64,000 nt of DNA from Oceanobacillus_B kapialis (GTDB lineage Bacteria > Bacillota > Bacilli > Bacillales > Amphibacillaceae). The notes beneath the pieces were generated by a model that was given only the letters and a program-made list of their open reading frames with translations, made no database searches and was not told where the DNA came from. The first letter of the stretch is position 1; every line of letters begins with the position of its first letter. Where the stretch lies: assembly GCF_042685265.1 (NCBI RefSeq), contig NZ_JBHUMX010000007.1. One strand, 5' to 3'. The position numbers and the translations under genes were made by a program. This document shows, piece by piece, positions 17,902-26,222 of the stretch.

Positions 17902-18732
17902 ATGCCTGAATTGCCAGAGGTAGAAACAATAAAAACCACATTAAAACAATTTGTATTAAATAAAACCATTGAACAGGTAGAGGTGTATTGGCCGAATATT
18001 ATAAAAGAACCCGATGATATCCAACAATTTGCAACTTTGATCACCGGGCAGACGATCCTGGATATAACGAGAAGAGGAAAATTCCTCCTGTTTCAGCTTG
18101 ATGATTATGTTTTAGTTTCCCATCTGCGTATGGAAGGGAAGTATAGTGTAGAACCAAAGGGAGAGCCAATTCGAAAACATACCCATGTTATTTTTCGATT
18201 CACAAATGGGGAAGAACTTCGCTATAACGATGTTCGAAAGTTTGGCACCATGCACCTTTATCAACGAGGTGAAGAGTTTCATAATAAGCCGTTAAATCAA
18301 TTAGGTCCAGACCCATTTGATGCCGCCTTTACATTTGAATACTTTTATCAAAAGCTAAAGAAAACAGAACGTGTTATAAAGTCTGCACTCTTAGACCAAA
18401 CAATTGTGACAGGGCTTGGTAACATTTATGTTGACGAAACATTGTTCAAAGCGGGGGTTCACCCGTTAAAAAAAGCAAGTAAGCTAACCAAAAAAGAAGT
18501 TAAGGCTATACAGGAGCGAGCAATTGAAACGTTAGCGGAAGCAGTAGAACTTGGTGGCACTACGATCCGTTCCTATGTAAATGGACAAGGGCAAATGGGT
18601 ATGTTTCAACAATCTCTTTTTGTATATGGCCAGGAAAACAAAGAATGTAAAAAGTGTGGGAAACCAATTATGAAAATGAAGGTTGGCGGACGCGGCACAC
18701 ATGTTTGCAGCAACTGTCAAAAAAATGATTGA
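17902..18732 (+). CDS. mutM: Formamidopyrimidine-DNA glycosylase
   Basis: Removes oxidised purines such as 8-oxoguanine and cleaves the abasic site. PELPEVET supplies the catalytic N-terminal proline and Glu; VSHLRMEGKY and GLGNIYVDETLF are the H2TH region; the C-terminal zinc finger has C-x2-C (CKKCGKP) and C-x2-C (CSNC) with the GRGTHVC segment. Starts 15 nt after polA and ends 12 nt before coaE, so the three form an operon. Confidence 0.97.
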   Translation: MPELPEVETIKTTLKQFVLNKTIEQVEVYWPNIIKEPDDIQQFATLITGQTILDITRRGKFLLFQLDDYVLVSHLRMEGKYSVEPKGEPIRKHTHVIFRFTNGEELRYNDVRKFGTMHLYQRGEEFHNKPLNQLGPDPFDAAFTFEYFYQKLKKTERVIKSALLDQTIVTGLGNIYVDETLFKAGVHPLKKASKLTKKEVKAIQERAIETLAEAVELGGTTIRSYVNGQGQMGMFQQSLFVYGQENKECKKCGKPIMKMKVGGRGTHVCSNCQKND

Positions 18733-18744
18733 GGTGGCAAAGTA

Positions 18745-19356
18745 GTGGCACTAGTAATTGGATTAACCGGAAGTATTGCGAGCGGGAAAAGCACCGTTTC
18801 TCGTATGTTTGCTGACTTAAATATTCCTGTAATTGATGCAGATAAAATTTCCCGCGAAGTCGTAAATCCTGAAGAACCGGCATACACTAAAATAGTTGAA
18901 ACATTTGGGGAAAGCATTTTACATGAAGATAAAAGCCTTAATCGGGAAAAACTAGGTTCCATCATCTTTGCGGATGCATCGAAGCGAGAAAAACTGAATA
19001 GTATTGTGCACCCTGCTGTGCGTGAAAGAATGCTAGCTAAAAGGGATGCTTATGTGGAGGCAGGAGAGCCTGCTGTCGTGATGGATATACCTTTATTATT
19101 TGAAAGTAATTTAACACATTTTGTTGATAAGACTCTTGTCGTTAGTGTGACAGAAACCGTTCAATTAAAAAGGCTAATGAACCGAAATGGCTATAGTGAG
19201 CAGGAAGCAGAGCAACGTATTAAATCACAGCTTTCTTTAGAAGAAAAAGCTAAAAAGGCAGATGCAGTGATTGACAATAATGGTACAAAACAATATACGT
19301 ATGAACAACTTGAGCGATTATTGCATAACTGGAAGGCGTTACCTTCTCAAAAATAG
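18745..19356 (+). CDS. coaE: Dephospho-CoA kinase
   Basis: Last step of coenzyme A synthesis: phosphorylates the 3'-OH of dephospho-CoA. P-loop GLTGSIASGKST at residues 6-17, VIDADKISREV for substrate, and the family's HPAVRERM and DIPLLFES segments. GTG 18745 is preceded by GAGGTGG. 203 residues, typical. A dispersed repeat and a terminator follow. Confidence 0.96.
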   Translation: MALVIGLTGSIASGKSTVSRMFADLNIPVIDADKISREVVNPEEPAYTKIVETFGESILHEDKSLNREKLGSIIFADASKREKLNSIVHPAVRERMLAKRDAYVEAGEPAVVMDIPLLFESNLTHFVDKTLVVSVTETVQLKRLMNRNGYSEQEAEQRIKSQLSLEEKAKKADAVIDNNGTKQYTYEQLERLLHNWKALPSQK

Positions 19357-19387
19357 GGCAGTCCATTCTACCTACAGCCCTGTAATT

Positions 19388-19547
19388 TTATCCCGCCTTA
19401 ACTGGCAGTAAGACCCCCACATCAAAAATGCGGGAAACAATCAAGCATTCTAAGTGAGGGATCAACTGCCAGTAAAGGTCCTATTTGTTCAACTAACGTT
19501 TGGTGGGGGAGAAAGGAAAACCCCCAACAAATGAAGTTTTACTTTAT
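19388..19547 (+). repeat. Dispersed intergenic repeat, copy 1
   Basis: 160-bp element that begins TTATCCCGCC and ends ACTTTAT, also present at 40507-40626 and 46131-46286 in the same orientation. It has an outer stem (CCTTAACTGGCAGT at 19396-19409 with ACTGCCAGTAAAGG at 19465-19478, one mismatch) and a second hairpin (TTTGGTGGGGG at 19499-19509 with CCCCCAACAAA at 19521-19531). The 5' CCCGC can also pair with GCGGG between the outer arms, giving a pseudoknot or an alternative fold. No ORF or transposase inside. Confidence 0.85.
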
Positions 19548-19569
19548 AATTCCTTGATAATGTGAACTG

Positions 19570-19595
19570 AACCTGACATATTAGTCAGGTTTTTC
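19570..19595 (+). terminator. Terminator between repeat copy 1 and gapB
   Basis: AACCTGAC / GTCAGGTT stem with a 6-nt loop followed by TTTTC. It ends transcription from coaE before gapB. Confidence 0.75.
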
Positions 19596-19604
19596 TTTGT
19601 TTAA

Positions 19605-19635
19605 TATGACACACTATTTATTTTTGTGTTATACT
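19605..19635 (+). promoter_or_regulatory. gapB promoter with two CcpN-type operators
   Basis: The sequence at 19625-19635 (TGTGTTATACT) fits the B. subtilis CcpN consensus TRTGHYATAYW exactly, and 19605-19615 (TATGACACACT) fits with one mismatch, 20 bp upstream on the same DNA face. They overlap the -10 (TATACT, 19630-19635) and -35 (ATGACA, 19606-19611; 18 bp spacer). CcpN represses gapB during glycolytic growth in B. subtilis; the regulator gene is not in this window. Confidence 0.65.
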
Positions 19636-19685
19636 AATAACAAGGTATTTTGTTTTAAAGTATAGCTTAACAGGAGGTTGTCATA

Positions 19686-20717
19686 ATGGGGAAGGTAAAA
19701 ATTGCAATAAACGGGTTTGGAAGAATTGGCAGAATGGTTTTTCGCCAACTGATAGCAGACAATGAACTGGAAGTGGTTGCAATCAATGCCAATTATCCAG
19801 CAGAGACACTGGCACACCTTGTTAAATACGATAGTGTTCACGGAATATTTTCAGAAAAAGTGGAAGCGCTTCAAAATGCACTTCAAATTAATAATAAAAA
19901 AATAAAAATAGTTAATTCTAGAGAGCCTGATAAGCTTCCTTGGAAAGAGCTTGAGATTGATATTGTTATAGAAGCAACTGGTAAATTTAAAACAAAAGAA
20001 ACGGCTGGTAAGCACTTAGAGGCAGGAGCGAAAAAAGTTATTATTACTGCTCCAGGAAATAATATAGACAGAACAATTGTAATGGGTGTAAATGAAAGAG
20101 AATATGACCCGCAGACCGATCACATCCTTTCTAATGCTTCCTGTACAACGAATTGTTTAGCACCTGTTGTGAAGGTAATCGACAATCATTTTGGTATTGA
20201 GAACGGCCTAATGACTACGGTTCACGCATTTACCAATGATCAAAAAAATATTGATAACCCACACAAAGATTTACGCCGTGCTCGCGGTTGTACACAATCC
20301 ATTATCCCAACCTCCACTGGGGCTGCCAAGGCCCTAGGTGAAGTGTTACCACATTTGCAAGGTAAACTGCACGGTATGGCTTTAAGGGTACCAACACCAA
20401 ATGTTTCCCTTGTCGATTTGGTTGTAGATGTCCGCAAACATGTAACTACAGAACAGGTTAATCAAGTATTTGCCGAGGCTGCAAATGGAGATTTGAAGGG
20501 AATTTTGTGCTATAGTGAAGATCCGCTTGTCTCGGTTGATTATACGACTACTGAGTATTCAGCCATTATTGACGGTCTATCCACAATAGTGATGGAGGGA
20601 ACTAAATTAAAAGTACTTGCATGGTATGATAATGAGTGGGGATATGCCAGACGTGTGAATGACCTTGCAAAATTTGTAGGAAAATTAATGTTTCATCCTT
20701 CAGCTGTAATGTCTTAA
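19686..20717 (+). CDS. gapB: Gluconeogenic glyceraldehyde-3-phosphate dehydrogenase
   Basis: NADP-preferring GAPDH that works in the gluconeogenic direction. INGFGRIGRMVFR is the nucleotide-binding start; after the second strand the sequence reads INANYPAETLAHL, without the Asp that selects NAD in GapA. Catalytic Cys153 lies in SNASCTTNCLAPV; the phosphate sites include STGAAKA. 343 residues. ATG 19686 follows AACAGGAGG. Position next to speD and the CcpN-like operators support GapB rather than glycolytic GapA. Confidence 0.95.
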   Translation: MGKVKIAINGFGRIGRMVFRQLIADNELEVVAINANYPAETLAHLVKYDSVHGIFSEKVEALQNALQINNKKIKIVNSREPDKLPWKELEIDIVIEATGKFKTKETAGKHLEAGAKKVIITAPGNNIDRTIVMGVNEREYDPQTDHILSNASCTTNCLAPVVKVIDNHFGIENGLMTTVHAFTNDQKNIDNPHKDLRRARGCTQSIIPTSTGAAKALGEVLPHLQGKLHGMALRVPTPNVSLVDLVVDVRKHVTTEQVNQVFAEAANGDLKGILCYSEDPLVSVDYTTTEYSAIIDGLSTIVMEGTKLKVLAWYDNEWGYARRVNDLAKFVGKLMFHPSAVMS

Positions 20718-20821
20718 CGGTATTAAGCTTTGCTTTATGATATACATTGACAGAATTGATGCATAGGAGATAAACAGTGCGTATTTAAAATTATATTCAA
20801 CCCCTTACCCGAAAAAAACGT

Positions 20822-20851
20822 GTTGCAAATCGACTGAAAAACATATATACT
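20822..20851 (+). promoter_or_regulatory. Candidate speD promoter
   Basis: TTGCAA (20822-20827), 18 bp, TATACT (20846-20851). The predicted start near 20859 falls just before the first strand of the structured leader. Confidence 0.5.
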
Positions 20852-20858
20852 TTTCGTT

Positions 20859-20976
20859 GTACTTCCTGATTAAATGGTTTATCCGCTTAAAGGGTTAGGA
20901 CCTCATCGGACTAACTTTCCCCCGTGGCGGTTGTTGGAAATCAGGAGGATTATCACCATAAATAAGGGGGATTTAT
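20859..20976 (+). ncRNA. Structured 5' leader of speD (candidate cis-regulatory RNA)
   Basis: Three nested helices can be drawn: CCTGATT (20865-20871) with AATCAGG (20939-20945); CCGC (20883-20886) with GCGG (20927-20930); and GTTAG (20894-20898) with CTAAC (20911-20915). The 3' strand of the closing stem runs into an AGGAGG (20943-20948), which is not the site used for speD: AAGGGGG at 20964-20970 is 6 nt before the ATG. I do not recognise it as a known riboswitch class. Confidence 0.5.
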
Positions 20977-21357
20977 ATGGATACAATGGGAAGACACGTA
21001 ATTGCAGAATTATGGGATTGTAATATTGATAAATTGAATGATATGGGATTAATAGAACGAATTTTTGTGGATGCTGCATTGAAAGCAGGCGCCGAGATTC
21101 GAGAAGTAGCTTTCCACAAGTTTGCGCCACATGGTGTAAGTGGTGTGGTTATCATTTCAGAATCACATTTGACGATTCACAGTTTTCCAGAACATGGTTA
21201 TGCTAGTATAGATGTTTACACTTGTGGAGATATTATTGATCCCAATGTAGCTGCATCTTATATTGCAGAAGCCCTTGAGTCAAAAACCTTTGAAAAGGTA
21301 GAAGTTCCACGTGGTATGGGACCGGTAAAAGCAGGTAAATTCCAAAGCGTATTATAA
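20977..21357 (+). CDS. speD: S-adenosylmethionine decarboxylase proenzyme
   Basis: Makes decarboxylated SAM, the aminopropyl donor for spermidine. Short prokaryotic type, 126 residues; autocleavage before Ser63 in SESHLTIHSFPEH creates the pyruvoyl group, and His and Cys residues of the processing site are present (FHKFAPHG, YTCGD). ATG 20977, with a second in-frame ATG at 20986. Monocistronic: its own leader upstream and a strong terminator downstream. Confidence 0.96.
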   Translation: MDTMGRHVIAELWDCNIDKLNDMGLIERIFVDAALKAGAEIREVAFHKFAPHGVSGVVIISESHLTIHSFPEHGYASIDVYTCGDIIDPNVAASYIAEALESKTFEKVEVPRGMGPVKAGKFQSVL

Positions 21358-21367
21358 TATAAAAACA

Positions 21368-21415
21368 GGTTGACTGATTCAGTAATTGCTTACTGAAGAT
21401 TGGTCAGCCTTTTAT
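21368..21415 (+). terminator. Terminator after speD
   Basis: Stem GGTTGAC / GTCAGCC plus inner TTCAGTAA / TTACTGAA, followed by TTTTATTTTC. Confidence 0.85.
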
Positions 21416-21479
21416 TTTCTTCTTCACATAACGATTCCCTTTTATTCGTGTTCCTTCTAGAGGAATTCTAAGAAACATG

Positions 21480-21520
21480 TTACTATTAATAGTAATCTAT
21501 GAATCATGTAGCCGCTACAT
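21480..21520 (+). promoter_or_regulatory. Two palindromes upstream of a hypothetical gene
   Basis: A perfect 16-bp palindrome TTACTATTAATAGTAA (21480-21495) and ATGTAG-ccg-CTACAT (21506-21520), lying 58-98 bp before the gene at 21578. They look like operator sites, but I cannot assign a regulator. Confidence 0.45.
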
Positions 21521-21577
21521 AGCGTATTATAGTTGTTTGATTTTATTAACGAATATAGTCATGATGAGGTGTACGAT

Positions 21578-21967
21578 ATGGGTATTCGCAATGTAATTGG
21601 GAAATATTTAAATAATCATGCTGAAACAAATGAGAACCATTGGGATGATTCCTTAAAAACACATTATTATAAAACGACTAAAGACAAAGGTTTGCGAACT
21701 TTAGAAGATATATTCAAAAAATCATCCGCTTATGAAATAAATGCTGTATCGGCAGAACATGGCGAGGTCAGTATAAATGTGAAAAAGGGAAAGAAGGCTT
21801 TTGTGGTGGCGACTGTCGTTATGGTTAAACCATACCAGACTGCCGTGGATTTCTCTGTTACCACTGAATCTTTTTTACCATTCGACCTAGGGTACAGTAC
21901 AAAATTGATTAAAGCATTATATAGTGAAATAAACCAGCATTTGCAGCTGATAACAGACAAAAAGTAA
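21578..21967 (+). CDS. Conserved hypothetical cytosolic protein
   Basis: Not recognised beyond being a Bacillaceae-type soluble protein of 129 residues. No membrane segment, signal or known motif; basic lysine-rich middle (VKKGKKAFVVATVVMVKPYQ) suggests an alpha/beta fold. ATG 21578 is chosen because GAGGTG (21566-21571) is 6 nt upstream; a TTG at 21533 would lack a ribosome site. It lies between speD and nrdR, a place with no equivalent gene in B. subtilis as I recall, and has palindromic DNA upstream. Confidence 0.7.
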   Translation: MGIRNVIGKYLNNHAETNENHWDDSLKTHYYKTTKDKGLRTLEDIFKKSSAYEINAVSAEHGEVSINVKKGKKAFVVATVVMVKPYQTAVDFSVTTESFLPFDLGYSTKLIKALYSEINQHLQLITDKK

Positions 21968-22006
21968 AATCCTTTACGAAGGCATAAAAAGGGGGGACAC
22001 CACGAT

Positions 22007-22489
22007 ATGAGATGCTCAAATTGCCATTATAAAAGTACAAAGGTATTGGATTCACGTCCAATAGAAGAAGGGCGTTCCATAAGAAGACGCAGAGAGTGCG
22101 AAGCTTGTGGTTTTCGTTTTACAACCTTTGAACGGATCGAGGAAGTACCTCTTATTATTGTTAAAAAGGATGGTACTAGGCAGGAATACAGCAGGGAAAA
22201 GCTTATTCGTGGCTTGATCAAGGCATGTGAAAAACGCCCCGTACCACTAGAGAAGATTGAAGCGATTGCGATCGATGTCGAGAAAGAGTTGCGTAACACT
22301 GGTATGTCTGAGATAGACAGTAATGAAATTGGTGAAAAAGTAATGGACAGGCTATCGGAAGTGGACGAAGTAGCATATGTTCGATTTGCTTCTGTTTATC
22401 GCCAATTCAAGGATATCAGTGTGTTTTTTGATGAACTAAAAGATCTGATAAAAACAGACAAGAAAGACAGTTCAAGTAATAGAACATAG
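22007..22489 (+). CDS. nrdR: Ribonucleotide reductase regulator NrdR
   Basis: Represses ribonucleotide reductase genes according to bound ATP or dATP. N-terminal zinc ribbon with CSNC and CEAC plus the SIRRRRECEACGFRFTTFER block; residues ~49-139 form the ATP-cone (VKKDGTRQEYSREKLIRGL). 160 residues with an extended acidic/serine tail. First gene of nrdR-dnaB-dnaI. No NrdR boxes were found nearby, as the target nrd genes are elsewhere. Confidence 0.95.
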   Translation: MRCSNCHYKSTKVLDSRPIEEGRSIRRRRECEACGFRFTTFERIEEVPLIIVKKDGTRQEYSREKLIRGLIKACEKRPVPLEKIEAIAIDVEKELRNTGMSEIDSNEIGEKVMDRLSEVDEVAYVRFASVYRQFKDISVFFDELKDLIKTDKKDSSSNRT

Positions 22490-22520
22490 TAAATTTAGGT
22501 AAGCGAAAGGGTTAATCGGG

Positions 22521-23849
22521 ATGAATTATATTGGTAAAATTTTGCCTATTGAAGGTTATTATGTGGTGGTTAAATCGCCTTTGCCTGTCGACTATGCAAA
22601 ATCATTGACCCATTTGTACCAGCCGCTTATCGGAATACAGGCTGTTACATTATACTTGACACTCTTACATGAAGTGGAGTTACAGCAAAAAGATATACCT
22701 CAGACACATCATACTTTAATGAACTACCTGAACTTACCCCTTGATGAAATTTATCAGGCAAGACTAAAGTTAGAAGGAATTGGTTTGTTAAAAACTTTTG
22801 AGAATAAGACCGATTCGCAAAACTATTATACCTATGAAGTCCAAAGTCCATTTTCTCCGAGTGATTTCTTTTTAGATGGTATGCTGACACAATTACTTTA
22901 TCATCATCTCGGGAAGGATAAATTTCAGCTTTTACAGGAACATTATACAAAACCTTCTGTGCCAAAAGGGGAAAATATTACAGCTTCCTTTAGCGATGTA
23001 TTTCAAACATTTCAACCACAGGCGCCAATTAATCAAGTAAAACAGAAAAAAGCAATCTCTTCTGAACAAGAAGAATTCATTGATTTTACATGGATTGAAC
23101 AGATGCTGAGGCAACGTTTAGTCCCTGTACAGCGGGTTTTAACAGGGGAAAACAAGCGATTAATTATGCAAATGATGCAATTATATGGTTTGGAAACTTT
23201 TGAGATTGAGAAATCCCTTCTCTGGGCATTAACAGAGGAAAATATACTCCATGTAGAAGAGTTTAAAACAGCATGTCATGATTTGTTTAAATCTAAATAT
23301 AAGCAAACAAATATTCAGTTAACCGAAAAGCAAGCTTCCAAGACAGAAGCACCCCTGGAAGAAGCGGTGACAAAGGAAGATCAGCTTGTTATGGAATTGG
23401 AGAGGATTTCTCCTAAACAGCTATTAGAAGACCTTTCAAGTGGAAATCATGCATCCGATCAAGACATGAAGGTTATTAGAGAAGTGATGACAACACAAGG
23501 ACTTCCTTCCCCAGTGATGAATGTACTAATCCATTATGTTTTGTTGCAGACCAATATGAAGTTATCTAAAGCATATTTAGAAAAGATAGCGAGCCATTGG
23601 TCACGGGCAAACTTGAAAACAGCTAAAGAAGCAATGGCCTTTGCTAAAAGAGAAGCAAGAAACTTTCAAAAAGGGAATCAATCTGCTTCAGGGTTTAGAA
23701 AGCAGGCATCTAAAGAGATTATCCCGGAATGGTTTAAGGAGCGGAAAAAGAAACAACCTTCGACCAGTACAGAATCGACTATTGATAAAGATAAAGAACA
23801 GAAGGAAATTGAAGCATTACTACGTCAATTTTCAAGTGAAAATAATTAA
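22521..23849 (+). CDS. dnaB: Replication initiation / membrane attachment protein DnaB
   Basis: Firmicute DnaB, not the helicase: works with DnaD and DnaI to load DnaC helicase at oriC and restart sites. 442 residues. The N-terminal winged-helix region (~1-150) and the DnaB/DnaD-like DDBH2 domain towards the C-terminus (~320-410, with VMNVLIHYVLLQTN and a W-containing helix, ASHWSRANLKTAKEAM) are visible, then a charged low-complexity tail. Position between nrdR and dnaI matches B. subtilis. Confidence 0.92.
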   Translation: MNYIGKILPIEGYYVVVKSPLPVDYAKSLTHLYQPLIGIQAVTLYLTLLHEVELQQKDIPQTHHTLMNYLNLPLDEIYQARLKLEGIGLLKTFENKTDSQNYYTYEVQSPFSPSDFFLDGMLTQLLYHHLGKDKFQLLQEHYTKPSVPKGENITASFSDVFQTFQPQAPINQVKQKKAISSEQEEFIDFTWIEQMLRQRLVPVQRVLTGENKRLIMQMMQLYGLETFEIEKSLLWALTEENILHVEEFKTACHDLFKSKYKQTNIQLTEKQASKTEAPLEEAVTKEDQLVMELERISPKQLLEDLSSGNHASDQDMKVIREVMTTQGLPSPVMNVLIHYVLLQTNMKLSKAYLEKIASHWSRANLKTAKEAMAFAKREARNFQKGNQSASGFRKQASKEIIPEWFKERKKKQPSTSTESTIDKDKEQKEIEALLRQFSSENN

Positions 23850-23876
23850 AAATAATCATTTGCAAGGATGATTGGA

Positions 23877-24809
23877 ATGAAACCAGTGCAATCTGAATTA
23901 AAACGTTGGATGGAGCAAAACGAAAATTTCCAGGAAAACTATAACCGGGTCAGACAGGAAGTTTTAGGCGACCCGGAGATTAAAGAATTTTTGGCAGCTC
24001 ATCCTGAACTCACGCGTAATGAAGTTGATAAAAGTTTAATTAAGCTTCATGAGTATAAAACACAGTCGAAACAATGTGATCGATGTAAGTCATTTGGGAG
24101 TTGTGTGAATATGCTGCAGGGCTATTCTCCGATCTTACATGTGGAAGATAGTGAAATACATCTTTCCTATGAAAAATGCCATAGTAGATTGGATTATGAG
24201 AGACAGCAAAGCCAGCAGAAATTAATTAAAAGCCTTTATATGCCAAAGGAAATTATGCAGGCGACAATTGCTGATATTGATAGTGACCCGGAGCGAAGCG
24301 ATGCTATCAGGCAGCTCGTTCACTTTGTGGGACAAGTGCAAGAAAAGGGGCTACCAAAAAAAGGGATTTATTTTTACGGTCCATTTGGAGTTGGCAAAAC
24401 ATATTTCCTCGGAGCATTGGCGAATAAACTGAAGGAAATTAATATTTCTTCTACCTTAATTTATATGCCAGAATTTGTGCGCGAAATAAAAGCATCTTTC
24501 AAAGATGATTCAATAAACGATAAAATTGATTACTTTAAAAAAGCAGATGTTTTAATGTTAGATGATATTGGCGCAGAACTTCATTCGGCTTGGTTCCGGG
24601 ATGAAATTTTGGGCTCCATCTTGCAATACCGGATGATGGAGGGCCTACCCGTATTTTTCACCTCGAACTATAGCATGGATCAACTAGAAGGTCATTTGGC
24701 CACTACTCGTGGTGGTGTAGAAGAAGTTAAGGCAGGAAGAATAATGGAACGCATAAAACAAGTTAGTAAGGAAGTCCTGATCTCTGGAGATAATCGGAGA
24801 GACTACTGA
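23877..24809 (+). CDS. dnaI: Primosomal protein DnaI (helicase loader)
   Basis: AAA+ loader that delivers the replicative helicase. N-terminal helicase-binding domain contains a zinc-binding cluster (QCDRCKSFGSCVN and KCHSR); the AAA+ domain has Walker A GPFGVGKT, Walker B VLMLDDIGAE and sensor FFTSN. ATG 23877 is preferred because AAGG (23864-23867) is 9 nt upstream; the ATG at 23868 abuts the ribosome site. 310 residues. A terminator lies 80 nt downstream. Confidence 0.93.
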   Translation: MKPVQSELKRWMEQNENFQENYNRVRQEVLGDPEIKEFLAAHPELTRNEVDKSLIKLHEYKTQSKQCDRCKSFGSCVNMLQGYSPILHVEDSEIHLSYEKCHSRLDYERQQSQQKLIKSLYMPKEIMQATIADIDSDPERSDAIRQLVHFVGQVQEKGLPKKGIYFYGPFGVGKTYFLGALANKLKEINISSTLIYMPEFVREIKASFKDDSINDKIDYFKKADVLMLDDIGAELHSAWFRDEILGSILQYRMMEGLPVFFTSNYSMDQLEGHLATTRGGVEEVKAGRIMERIKQVSKEVLISGDNRRDY

Positions 24810-24889
24810 TTAGGTAACTTGCATTGTTCTCAGGAAGTTAATAGATGCACATCTGAAAATAATACCTATACTATTAAAATGCTAAGGCA

Positions 24890-24935
24890 AGCCGGTGATA
24901 GAGTTAACGTACTCTTTTGCCGGCTATTTCTTTTG
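24890..24935 (+). terminator. Terminator after dnaI
   Basis: AGCCGG / CCGGCT stem with inner AGAG / CTCT pairing, then a T-rich run (atttcttttgtt). Confidence 0.6.
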
Positions 24936-25032
24936 TTAATTACTATATTGACTAGTTTCGGTCGATTACTCATTTTTTGTTCATCTCGTCCATATAATGT
25001 AACAGTTTGGTGTTGGGTGAGGGTGATGATGA

Positions 25033-25890
25033 TTGCTTGAAGTTTATTTTGAATCAGATAAGGAAGTAATTCGATTTTGTGAACAGCTATTCCGTTATAA
25101 TAAAGACATCGAATTACATTGGAAAACAGATAAAGATTGGGGGAATCATATAATATTTGAAAAGGAAATAAAAGCAAATGCATTATTTGAAGCGATATCG
25201 AAAGCGATGGTTGAAGTATTTGTTACCCATAGATTGACCGCCATGATTAATAGCATTATTGAAGATTATTATTATTATACAAACAGGGATGAAATGGAGA
25301 AAATACTTGAATTAACGCAATGGATCTTTGCTGGAGAAGATGCTGACAGCCTCCGGGTACGAAAGGATAAAGATCCTCGACAGCTATTAATGTCACTTTT
25401 TATCGCCAATATTAAGAACACTTCTACTGTACATTATGACTCCATTGTGAAGTTTCGCCTTAATCCTTTTAAAGACAAGCTTGTTCATTATGTCGGGCTT
25501 GCCATTGATGAATTTAAGAGGGAAGAAGACCATCAGGAATTTATTTACTTGCTTCGCGAGTATATTTCGAAAAAAGAGCCAAGCTTTAATATTATTCATA
25601 TTTTACAAGGAGATCCTTTCTCATTCTTTAAGCAAAATGGAAAACGTTTATCTAATATGGAGCTACGTATGCTTATGCAAAAAGAGCCATTATACATCGT
25701 TGGGTTAGATGAGAATGAGCTTAACTTAGCACCACTTGTAGCAATGGCACCTGAGAAAATTAAAATTTATGGAGACCATCCATCAGAGCCGAAAACGTTG
25801 ACAGTTATTAGTGTGTTTCAAGAAAGAGTGGATTTTGAACCATATAGTAATTTTCCCTTTTCCTTTTACTTAAACAACCGGCAAAAATAG
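25033..25890 (+). CDS. ytxC: Putative sporulation protein YtxC
   Basis: YtxC-like protein of 285 residues, found in spore formers between dnaI and thrS; biochemical role unknown. No membrane helix; mostly helical with acidic stretches. The TTG at 25033 must be the start or close to it, since an in-frame TGA lies immediately before it; GTGAGGGTGATG precedes. In B. subtilis ytxB lies between dnaI and ytxC, but not here: a VTT-domain protein appears at 30307 instead. Confidence 0.8.
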   Translation: MLEVYFESDKEVIRFCEQLFRYNKDIELHWKTDKDWGNHIIFEKEIKANALFEAISKAMVEVFVTHRLTAMINSIIEDYYYYTNRDEMEKILELTQWIFAGEDADSLRVRKDKDPRQLLMSLFIANIKNTSTVHYDSIVKFRLNPFKDKLVHYVGLAIDEFKREEDHQEFIYLLREYISKKEPSFNIIHILQGDPFSFFKQNGKRLSNMELRMLMQKEPLYIVGLDENELNLAPLVAMAPEKIKIYGDHPSEPKTLTVISVFQERVDFEPYSNFPFSFYLNNRQK

Positions 25891-25893
25891 GGC

Positions 25894-25922
25894 TTGCATT
25901 TCTGCATGGCAACAGATATAAT
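25894..25922 (+). promoter_or_regulatory. thrS promoter
   Basis: TTGCAT (25894-25899), 17 bp, TATAAT (25917-25922), placing the start near 25929 at the head of the T-box leader. Confidence 0.7.
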
Positions 25923-25928
25923 ACTGAT

Positions 25929-26197
25929 TATAAATTATCTCAATTTAAAGGTTTTGAGAAGGACATGATTAGTTGAACTGTGTTAGGACAGAGATGGGAG
26001 CCTTGGCTGTAAGCTTCCTCTATACCATCAGCTGATTACCCCCTTTGAACCCTGCTGTGGAAACAAAGTAAATGGCAGCGTATATCTGCGTTAAAGATGT
26101 AATGAAGCCGTAAATGATGAATTACGGGAAATTGGGTGGAACCACGACGTGTCAGCGCTCGTCCCTTTGCAAACATGCAGAGGGATGGGCGCTTTTT
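25929..26197 (+). ncRNA. T-box riboswitch, threonine
   Basis: tRNA-sensing leader of thrS. The antiterminator T-box sequence TGGAACCACG is at 26137-26146, and the competing terminator GCGCTCGTCCCTTTGC / GCAGAGGGATGGGCGC with a T run ends near 26197. In the stem I region an ACC at 26038-26040 (GATTACC) is the likely threonine specifier codon. Uncharged tRNA-Thr would favour read-through into thrS. Confidence 0.9.
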
Positions 26198-26222
26198 AAT
26201 TGTATAAAAGGAGTGAGCAAAA

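Noticed and set aside
24819..25040. 73-codon open frame between dnaI and ytxC
   Set aside because: It runs through the dnaI terminator hairpin and overlaps the ytxC start; no ribosome site.
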